Assembly (NCBI GenBank): GCA_017518705.1
Contig: JAFWUC010000056.1
Coordinates: forward strand, 1 to 64,000
DNA length: 64,000 nucleotides
Source of the DNA: Clostridia bacterium
GTDB lineage: Bacteria; Bacillota_A; Clostridia; Christensenellales; Aristaeellaceae
Reading direction: 5' to 3'
Shown: positions 58,305 through 64,000 of the stretch, in pieces
Layout: every line of letters starts with the position of its first letter
Numbering within the stretch: position 1 is the stretch's first letter
Translations under genes and position numbers: made by a program
Notes under the pieces: generated by a model
What the model was told of the DNA's origin: nothing
Database searches by the model: none
The model's input: only the letters and a program-made list of their open reading frames with translations

Positions 58305-58334
58305 TTGACTTTTTAAGGCGGAATGTTGTATAAT
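58305..58334 (+). promoter_or_regulatory. Promoter of the phosphodiester glycosidase gene
   Basis: TTGACT (58305-58310), 18 bp, TATAAT (58329-58334). Confidence 0.75.
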
Positions 58335-58371
58335 ATAAGGCAGTTTTTGTAAATCTGTGGAGAAAGTTTTC

Positions 58372-59469
58372 GTGAGGTCGATTGGCTCAAAACACAGGCC
58401 TTTATGGCAGGTGCTTATAGCGGATGTTTTGATCGCAGGCGCGGCGCTTTTGGTATTTGCGTACTTTCATCACGTGCGCCCCGCAAGGCTCGCCAGCGAA
58501 GACGTGGTGATAGAGCGCCCCGTGCAGACGGCATATTCGGTTTCTCCCGTCCCCGAAGCGGACGTGACACCCGCGCCTGCCGCGACGGACGAACCGACTC
58601 CCGTGCCGGAACCGACAGCGCATCAGGAGCCGACTCCGGTGCCCACGCCGGACCCGGTAGGCGTGTTTGCCCTGCGCCACGAAGGCAAGTTTACCGACGG
58701 GGAAGTGATCACTTTCTCCGAAGACGGCGTATATACCTACAAAAGCAAATACCTGAACATCGCCGTATCCAGGCAGAGGGTGCCCGAGGATAGCAGTTCC
58801 GGTACCTGGGAAAGCACCGTGTACGTCACGGACTTTTACGTAAGGGACATCACCTGCCTGCAGGGCGTATTCGCGGGGGACAGCTTCAGCCAGGGCAATT
58901 ACGAATGGCTGGCGCGCATTGCGGAAAGGACCGGCGCCGTAGCGGCTGTGAACGGGGATTTCTGCACCATGCGGAAATACGGGATAGTCGTAAGAAACGG
59001 CAAGCTTTACCGTTCCACCCATTCCTCGTTCGACGCTTGCGCCATATACTGGGACGGCACCATGGAGACCTATTATTCCGACGACTGGAACGGCAAGGAC
59101 ATAGCCAAAAGGGGCGCATACCTAGCGTTTTCCTTCGGGCCCAAACTGCTGGACAAAAGCGGACAGCCGCTTAAGAAGTTCAACCAGACCGACGCGGTTA
59201 TCGGCCGGAATCCCCGCACCGCGATAGGCTATTTCGAGCCGGGACATTACTGCTTTGTGACCGTGGACGGACGCACGTCCGTTTCCAGGGGGCTGACGCT
59301 CGGCGGCCTGTCGAACTTCATGGCGAGCTTGGGCTGCAAGGCGGCATACAACCTGGACGGAGGCGAGTCCGCAAGCCTGTGGTTCATGGGGGACATCGTC
59401 TCACAGCCTTACAACGACGGACGAAAGATCTCCGACGCGCTGATACTTAAGGACCTTGCGGAGGACTGA
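58372..59469 (+). CDS. Phosphodiester glycosidase (NAGPA-domain) membrane-anchored protein
   Basis: 365 residues from GTG 58372, with GGAG nine bases upstream; a GTG at 58357 in the same frame is the alternative. One membrane helix (about 15-33), an extracellular Pro/Glu/Thr linker (about 55-95), then the NAGPA domain. This has AVNGDFCTMRKYGIVVRNGKLYRS, AIGYFEPGHYCFVTVDGRTSVSRGLTLGGLSNFMASLGCKAAYNLDGGESASLWF and DALILKD. Homologues cleave sugar-phosphodiester links in exopolysaccharides or teichoic-type polymers. The downstream small gene starts one base after its stop. Confidence 0.88.
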   Translation: MRSIGSKHRPLWQVLIADVLIAGAALLVFAYFHHVRPARLASEDVVIERPVQTAYSVSPVPEADVTPAPAATDEPTPVPEPTAHQEPTPVPTPDPVGVFALRHEGKFTDGEVITFSEDGVYTYKSKYLNIAVSRQRVPEDSSSGTWESTVYVTDFYVRDITCLQGVFAGDSFSQGNYEWLARIAERTGAVAAVNGDFCTMRKYGIVVRNGKLYRSTHSSFDACAIYWDGTMETYYSDDWNGKDIAKRGAYLAFSFGPKLLDKSGQPLKKFNQTDAVIGRNPRTAIGYFEPGHYCFVTVDGRTSVSRGLTLGGLSNFMASLGCKAAYNLDGGESASLWFMGDIVSQPYNDGRKISDALILKDLAED

Positions 59470-59470
59470 C

Positions 59471-59716
59471 ATGAAAAAACGCAGGGCTGTCAAGCTTCTG
59501 AACACCGTTACGCTGAACGCGGCGATAGTGATATCGCTCATGTACCTGGTGTTTTTCGGTATAGACAGGGTAAACACCGCGATGGAGTTCATAAACAACG
59601 ACATCACCAAATGGCTGCTGGTGATACTGGCCGTGATAACCATATACAACTCGGTGGCGCGAATGTGCCTGGACAGAAGACTTGACCGGAAAAGAAAGAT
59701 CAAAGAGCACAAATAA
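59471..59716 (+). CDS. Small two-helix membrane protein
   Basis: 81 residues, not recognised. Basic N-terminus (MKKRRAVKLLN), helix 1 (about 15-32, AAIVISLMYLVFFGIDRV), helix 2 (about 46-64, WLLVILAVITIYNSVARM), and a strongly basic end (DRRLDRKRKIKEHK). GGAGG lies at the end of the preceding gene, so they are coupled. Only 11 bp separate it from metG. Confidence 0.7.
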   Translation: MKKRRAVKLLNTVTLNAAIVISLMYLVFFGIDRVNTAMEFINNDITKWLLVILAVITIYNSVARMCLDRRLDRKRKIKEHK

Positions 59717-59727
59717 GGAGCAAAACG

Positions 59728-61677
59728 ATGGATAAGCCCAAATTCTATATAACTACCCCCATATACTACCCGTCCGGCAATATGCACATCGGCCACACCT
59801 ACACCACCGTGGCTGCCGACACCATGACCCGCTACAAGAAGCTCAGGGGCTATGAGACGTATTTCCTCACCGGCACGGACGAGCACGGCCAGAAGATAGA
59901 GCGCAAGGCCGCCGAAAAGGGCGTGACTCCCCAGCAGTACGTGGACAAGATCGTCGCCGAGACCAAAGAGCTGTGGAAGCTGATGGACATCGAGTACGAC
60001 GACTTCATCCGCACCACCGACGACAGGCACATAAAGGCGGTGCAGAAGATATTCCGCCGCTTCTATGAGCAGGGCGACATATACAAAAGCGCGTACGAAG
60101 GCTATTACTGCACTCCCTGCGAAAGCTTCTGGACCCAGACCCAGCTCAAGGAAAAGGACGGCCAGAAGGTATGCCCCGACTGCGGCAGGCCCGTGGAGCT
60201 TACCAAGGAAGAAAGCTACTTCTTCCGCATGAGCAAGTACCAGGACTGGCTGATCGACTATATCGAGACCCATCCGGACTTCATACAGCCCCCGTCCCGT
60301 GCCAACGAGATGCTCAATAACTTCCTGCGTCCCGGGCTGCAGGATCTGTGCGTGAGCCGCACCGCCTTCAAGTGGGGCGTGCCTGTGGACTTCGATCTCG
60401 GCCACGTGGTGTACGTGTGGATAGACGCCCTGTCCAACTACATAAGCGCCCTGGGCTACGGCACCGACCATGACGAGCTGTATCAGAAGTTCTGGCCGGC
60501 GGACATCCACCTGGTGGGCAAGGAGATCGTGCGTTTCCACACCATTTACTGGCCCATCATGCTCCACGCCCTGGGCCTGCCCCTGCCCAAGCAGGTGTTC
60601 GGCCACGGCTGGCTGCTGTTCGGCGGGGACAAGATGAGCAAGTCCAAGGGCAACGTGGAATATCCCGAGCCCATAGTGCGCCGCTACGGCACGGATGCGC
60701 TCAGGTATTACCTTATGAGGGAGATGCCCTTCGGTTCCGACGGCAACTACACCAACGAAGCCATGCTGCAGCGCATGAACTCCGACCTGTGCAACGACCT
60801 GGGCAACCTGGTGAGCCGCACGGTGGCGATGGTGGAGAAGTACTTCGGCGCACAGGTGCCCGCGCCCGGCGAGTACGACGAAAACGACAGGCATATAATC
60901 GACATGTTCGAGGCGCTGCCGGCTCTGGTGGACACGCAGATGAACGCGCTGCAGTTCTCCCTGGCGCTGGGCGAGATATGGAAGTTCATAGGCGAGCTCA
61001 ACCGCTACATCGACATCACCCAGCCCTGGGTGCTGGGCAAGACCGAAGAGGGCAGGGAGCGCCTGAAGACCGTCATGTACGTGCTGTGCGAAGGCGTAAG
61101 GGCGGTGGCGGTGCATATCAGCCCCGTTATGACCCGTACGCCCGTAAGGATCTACGAGCAGCTGGGTGTCAAAGACGACGCGCTCAAGACCTGGGAGAGC
61201 GTGCAGAAGTTCGGTGGGCTTGTGCCGGGCACTACGGTCAAGAAGGGCGACGCGCTGTTCCCCAGGGTGGATATAAAGAAAGAGATCGAAGCCATGGAGG
61301 CGGAAAAGGCCGCCCAGAAAGCCGCGAGCCAGCCCGAAGCGCCCAAGCAGGACACCATCACCATCGACGACTTCGCCAAGGTGAAGCTGATCGCCGTAAA
61401 GGTGGAGGCCTGCGAAAAGGTGGAAGGCAGCGACAAGCTGTTAAAGTTCACCCTTAACGACGGCAGCGGCACCCGCACGGTCTTAAGCGGCATAGCCAAG
61501 TGGTATAAGCCCGAGGACACCGTGGACAAGACGCTGATACTTGTGAGCAACCTGGCGCCCCGCAAGATGAAGGGCATAATGTCGGAAGGCATGCTCCTGA
61601 GCGCCGAGGACGACAAGGGCGATCTTAAGCTCCTGACCGTGGACGGAGACACCGCCCCCGGCAGCAGAGTGGGCTGA
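59728..61677 (+). CDS. metG: Methionyl-tRNA synthetase with C-terminal tRNA-binding domain
   Basis: 649 residues, the Firmicutes form. HIGH-type motif YPSGNMHIGHTYTTVAADTM, zinc Cys pairs (CTPC ... CPDC at about 127-152), KMSKS at 302-306 (DKMSKSKGNVEYPEP), anticodon-binding helices, and a C-terminal EMAP-II/Trbp111-like OB fold (about 545-649; FAKVKLIAVKVEACEKVEGSDKLLKFTLNDG ... NLAPRKMKGIMSEGMLLSA). AAGGAGC precedes the start. No S-box or T-box precedes it; expression probably comes from the NAGPA promoter. Confidence 0.97.
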   Translation: MDKPKFYITTPIYYPSGNMHIGHTYTTVAADTMTRYKKLRGYETYFLTGTDEHGQKIERKAAEKGVTPQQYVDKIVAETKELWKLMDIEYDDFIRTTDDRHIKAVQKIFRRFYEQGDIYKSAYEGYYCTPCESFWTQTQLKEKDGQKVCPDCGRPVELTKEESYFFRMSKYQDWLIDYIETHPDFIQPPSRANEMLNNFLRPGLQDLCVSRTAFKWGVPVDFDLGHVVYVWIDALSNYISALGYGTDHDELYQKFWPADIHLVGKEIVRFHTIYWPIMLHALGLPLPKQVFGHGWLLFGGDKMSKSKGNVEYPEPIVRRYGTDALRYYLMREMPFGSDGNYTNEAMLQRMNSDLCNDLGNLVSRTVAMVEKYFGAQVPAPGEYDENDRHIIDMFEALPALVDTQMNALQFSLALGEIWKFIGELNRYIDITQPWVLGKTEEGRERLKTVMYVLCEGVRAVAVHISPVMTRTPVRIYEQLGVKDDALKTWESVQKFGGLVPGTTVKKGDALFPRVDIKKEIEAMEAEKAAQKAASQPEAPKQDTITIDDFAKVKLIAVKVEACEKVEGSDKLLKFTLNDGSGTRTVLSGIAKWYKPEDTVDKTLILVSNLAPRKMKGIMSEGMLLSAEDDKGDLKLLTVDGDTAPGSRVG

Positions 61678-61696
61678 TAAACGGTAAAACGATATA

Positions 61697-61724
61697 AGCG
61701 GCGGGACGCGTCCCGCCGCTTTTT
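61697..61724 (+). terminator. Terminator after metG
   Basis: AGCGGCGGGAC, loop gc, GTCCCGCCGCT, TTTT. Confidence 0.9.
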
Positions 61725-61734
61725 GCGTACGTTT

Positions 61735-62736
61735 TTACCTGTGCCGGGTGAAGGTGTGAGATTCGTCGTTCATGTCGTAAACGGCGCCGCCCGTTTCGGC
61801 GATATACATCTGCTGCCATTTGAGCAGCAGGTCGCGCAGGCGGAACAGCTGCTGATTGCCGGGGTCGCCGTAACGCTCCGCAAGGGACAGGGCGGAAGGC
61901 ATTTGGGCGAGAAAGCGGTCGTCCATGTCTTCCAGTTCCTTCAGTATGCCTTCGGCGGTCATACCGCTGTAATGCGCGAAGTTGTCCGGGGTGAGCACCA
62001 GGGTGGGCACCCGCGTTTCGGGATCTGCGATCCCGCCGCCCGACAGCCACTCCGCTTCCGTGAGGTGTTTGGCGCGCACGAAGGAACTGCGGACGAATTC
62101 GGGCAGCTCCTCAAATTCCCGGCGGGTGATGCGCAGGTCTTTTAAAGCTATCCCCCTGCCTTCGCTGTGGGGCAGGAAATACATGGTGCTGCCGGTCTCG
62201 TATTTTGACAGGATGCGGCGGAGCTCCTCCATCTGAGCCAGGTTTTCCCTTATCAGCGGCACGCTCACGTTCACCCTGAGCCCCGCCCTGTTCGCCGAAG
62301 CGAGCATGCGCAGCAAAAAGCCGAAATCCCCCTGCCTGCCCGCGAACCGGTCGTGATACTTTTCGGTGCCGTAAAACGTCAGGTCTATGAGTTCCACTCC
62401 GCTGCCGCGTACGGACTCCATAAGCGCGTCCAGTTCCCTGCCGTCCCTGAAACCGAAGCCGTTCATCTGCAGGAACGAGGCGCCGGGGCAGCGATGCTCT
62501 GCGCAGAAGGCGATGTATTCCGCCAGGCGCGGAGTATCCATGCAGTAGCCGATATAGTAAAAGGCGCTTATGTCGGGACGCGTTTTGTTCAGTTCCTTAA
62601 GCACCCTTCCGGCGAATTCCATTCCTTCCGTTTCGCCGACTCCGCTTGCTTTTCCGCAGGAGGAGAGCAGACAGTAGCGGCAGTGCGCGCGGCAGGGCAC
62701 GCAGTAATTGGCTATGCCGAAAGATGTCGTTCTCAT
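61735..62736 (-). CDS. Radical SAM protein of unknown substrate
   Basis: 333 residues. The N-terminus contains CVPCRAHCRYC, giving the C15-x3-C19-x2-C22 radical SAM cluster motif. The TIM-barrel region (IGYCMDTPRLAEYIAFC, ASFLQMNGFGFRDGRELDALMESVRGSGVELIDLTFYGTEKYHDRFAGRQGDF) contains the FYGT..YHDR segment seen in radical SAM proteins of peptide-modification and related groups. No SPASM-type Cys cluster is evident. The start at 62736 follows GGGAGGTCATCGG. It is a single-gene unit between converging metG and a divergent secreted protein; substrate unknown. Confidence 0.82.
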   Translation of the reverse strand: MRTTSFGIANYCVPCRAHCRYCLLSSCGKASGVGETEGMEFAGRVLKELNKTRPDISAFYYIGYCMDTPRLAEYIAFCAEHRCPGASFLQMNGFGFRDGRELDALMESVRGSGVELIDLTFYGTEKYHDRFAGRQGDFGFLLRMLASANRAGLRVNVSVPLIRENLAQMEELRRILSKYETGSTMYFLPHSEGRGIALKDLRITRREFEELPEFVRSSFVRAKHLTEAEWLSGGGIADPETRVPTLVLTPDNFAHYSGMTAEGILKELEDMDDRFLAQMPSALSLAERYGDPGNQQLFRLRDLLLKWQQMYIAETGGAVYDMNDESHTFTRHR

Positions 62737-62787
62737 CCGATGACCTCCCTGGGATCTGTTTTTCCGCATTTTTGACGCGGGAATGCC

Positions 62788-62816
62788 ATTATACGGCATT
62801 TTATGCGGCTTTTCAA
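62788..62816 (-). promoter_or_regulatory. Promoter of the radical SAM gene with flanking inverted repeat
   Basis: Minus strand TTGAAA (62811-62816), 17 bp, TATAAT (62788-62793). AATGCC and GGCATT flank the -10, a candidate operator. Confidence 0.75.
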
Positions 62817-62838
62817 GCGGAAACTGCGGATTTTGAGT

Positions 62839-62868
62839 TTGACAAGGTGCGCTTCGGAATGATAAAAT
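62839..62868 (+). promoter_or_regulatory. Promoter of the secreted LRR/Ig-like protein gene
   Basis: TTGACA (62839-62844), 18 bp, TAAAAT (62863-62868). Confidence 0.8.
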
Positions 62869-62936
62869 GATATATGTAAAATTATACCCGTTCCGGCACA
62901 TGTGCCGGCATATTATCGCACCCTGAAGGAGACGCC

Positions 62937-64000
62937 GTGAAAAAGCTTGCCGCCGCGCTGATGACGCTGCTTGCGCTGCTGGGGCTCACTGCCCTGGCGG
63001 ACGGGCTCGTTTTGCCCGAAAGCGCGGTCAGGATCGAGTCCGAGGCGTTTTCGGGCGCCCCGGCGAGCTGGGTGTACATCCCCGAAGGGGTCACCTATGT
63101 GGCTCCCGACGCTTTCTCCGACAGCGTCGCGACCGTTTACGGCTACAGGGACAGCGCGGGGCAGGCGTACGCTTCGGATACCGGGCGCGAGTTTTTTGAC
63201 GTGGGCATTTACGATATAGAGGTCGCCTGTCCTCCCCACGTGCCCGCGGGCATGGGCTTTACGGCGAGCGTGACGTACGAGAGCCTGCTGGATGTCAGCG
63301 CCGTGTGGGAACTCGTTAAGGACGGGCAGACAGTGTCTTCCTCCGTAAGCGGAGCGCTGACCATGGGCCAGGAAGGGGAGTTCGACCTTAGATTGACCCT
63401 CACCAACGCCTACGCCCGGGTGACCAAACTGTACCCTGCGTTCGTGAGCGTGATGCAGCCCGCGCTGCCCGTGAGCGAACACGCGGAAGTGGCGCTGGGA
63501 TACGAAGCCGCGATAATCAGCCCCGACGAGACGCGGCAGTACACGCTGGTCTCGTCGAATACCAAGGCGCTGTCGGTGAACGGCACCAAGGTGAAGGGAC
63601 TGAAGGAAGGCGTTTACGACGTAAGCGTTACGGTGTTCGAAGGCGAGTATCCGGTCTCATCGGTGATACCCGTGGAGGTCTACCCGACCGTCACGTCCAT
63701 AGACTGCCCCGCGCCGGAATTCTTGTACCCCGGGGAAAACTGCCGCCTGGTGCCCGTGGCGCTGCCGGAAAGGGCTAGGTACAGGGACGTGGAAATTACC
63801 CTGCTCAGCGGTCCTGCGGTACTGGGCGAGGACGGATATGCGGAGTTTACGGGGGTGGGCACGGCGGTGTTCAGCCTCTCCTCGGTCGATATGAGCGTTA
63901 CGCTGGAGATCCCCGTGGTGCCATATCCTACGGCTCTTGCGTTTGAGGAAGACAGCGTCAAGGTGGCTATCGGAGGCAGCATCGCCCCGTATCCCACGGT
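62937..64000 (+). CDS. Secreted protein with BspA-type LRR start and Ig-like repeats (C-terminus beyond the window)
   Basis: The reading frame from GTG 62937 (CTGAAGGAGA upstream) stays open to the window end, about 354 codons. Signal peptide MKKLAAALMTLLALLGLTALA. A BspA-like LRR_5 element follows (WVYIPEGVTYVAPDAFSDSVATVYGYRDSAGQAYAS, about 47-82), then beta-rich segments of Ig-like/Big_2 character (GYEAAIISPDETRQYTLVSSNTKALSVNGTKVKGLKEGVYDVSVTV; PYPTALAFEEDSVKVAIGGS). Probably a large surface adhesin or binding protein. Confidence 0.85.
   Translation, partial: MKKLAAALMTLLALLGLTALADGLVLPESAVRIESEAFSGAPASWVYIPEGVTYVAPDAFSDSVATVYGYRDSAGQAYASDTGREFFDVGIYDIEVACPPHVPAGMGFTASVTYESLLDVSAVWELVKDGQTVSSSVSGALTMGQEGEFDLRLTLTNAYARVTKLYPAFVSVMQPALPVSEHAEVALGYEAAIISPDETRQYTLVSSNTKALSVNGTKVKGLKEGVYDVSVTVFEGEYPVSSVIPVEVYPTVTSIDCPAPEFLYPGENCRLVPVALPERARYRDVEITLLSGPAVLGEDGYAEFTGVGTAVFSLSSVDMSVTLEIPVVPYPTALAFEEDSVKVAIGGSIAPYPT

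Noticed and set aside
59401..61116. 571-codon open frame antisense to metG
   Set aside because: Complement-strand shadow; metG is unambiguous.

Overview
The window looks like the chromosome of a high-G+C (about 60% by eye), anaerobic, saccharolytic bacterium of the Clostridia, most likely a gut lineage of the Christensenellales/Oscillospirales type. The grounds are Firmicutes gene orders (ylxM-ffh-rpsP-khpA, tig-clpP-clpX, ybaB-recR, xpaC-telA), an oxygen and superoxide defence operon of strict anaerobes (flavodiiron protein plus desulfoferrodoxin), plant-glycan enzymes (GH4, GH51, GH130, a GH63/MGH1-like enzyme), a LytR-CpsA-Psr protein, and sigma-A type promoters with 17-18 bp spacers. Assignment below phylum is inference.

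Layout. 1-4.4 kb: minus-strand nucleotide excision repair genes (uvrA 5' end, uvrB) with a four-helix-bundle (23S rRNA intervening-sequence-type) gene between them and an XRE regulator overlapping uvrB; a divergent phage-like cassette carries an apparent frameshift. 4.4-9.6 kb: aspartate kinase, ybaB, recR, an unusually short alanyl-tRNA synthetase and an SDR oxidoreductase. 9.8-14.1 kb: ABC exporter (minus), asnA, ychF. 14.1-18.9 kb: three tandem paralogous secreted leucine-rich-repeat proteins separated by repeat-filled spacers, then a UPF0489 arginase-like gene. 18.9-24.4 kb: tRNA-Gln and tRNA-Glu, surE, a membrane protein, a DtxR-type regulator, two CNNM/CBS genes and a 43-residue peptide gene. 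24.4-28 kb: dfx and a three-domain flavodiiron protein (minus), then an EamA-type transporter. 28.2-33.9 kb: clpX, clpP, tig, khpA, rpsP, ffh, ylxM (all minus). 34-42 kb: GH4 alpha-galactosidase, a divergent GH, permease, TerD, URO-D-like protein, MFS. 42-48.6 kb: rhomboid, exonuclease III, XpaC/TelA, LemA/TPM cluster, a mutarotase-like protein. 48.6-56.7 kb: pepT, RCC1-like protein, Mrp, GH130, LCP, a secreted protein, GH51. 56.8-64 kb: three tRNA-Gly genes, secreted metallo-beta-lactamase-fold protein, phosphodiester glycosidase, small membrane protein, metG, a radical SAM gene, and the start of a secreted LRR/Ig-like protein that runs off the end.

The most unusual signal is in the spacers. 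Several intergenic repeat families share one design: conserved arms around a self-complementary stem whose sequence is replaced wholesale from copy to copy while pairing is kept. These are (i) heptanucleotide arrays of the AGCTnnn type, exactly four units (28 bp) in all six well-preserved cases; (ii) TTGGTCA-type heptamer arrays; (iii) CGTCATTGCGA...GGCAATCCGT modules; (iv) a block of about 180-220 bp in three copies between the LRR paralogs, one copy lacking a 59-bp insertion; and (v) hairpin pairs after the LRR genes. The four-helix-bundle gene at 487-852 is flanked by the heptamer/hairpin composite, and its 3' end is duplicated inside a repeat copy, which suggests that gene and repeats belong to one mobile or formerly mobile unit. 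Novelty cannot be judged without database searches.
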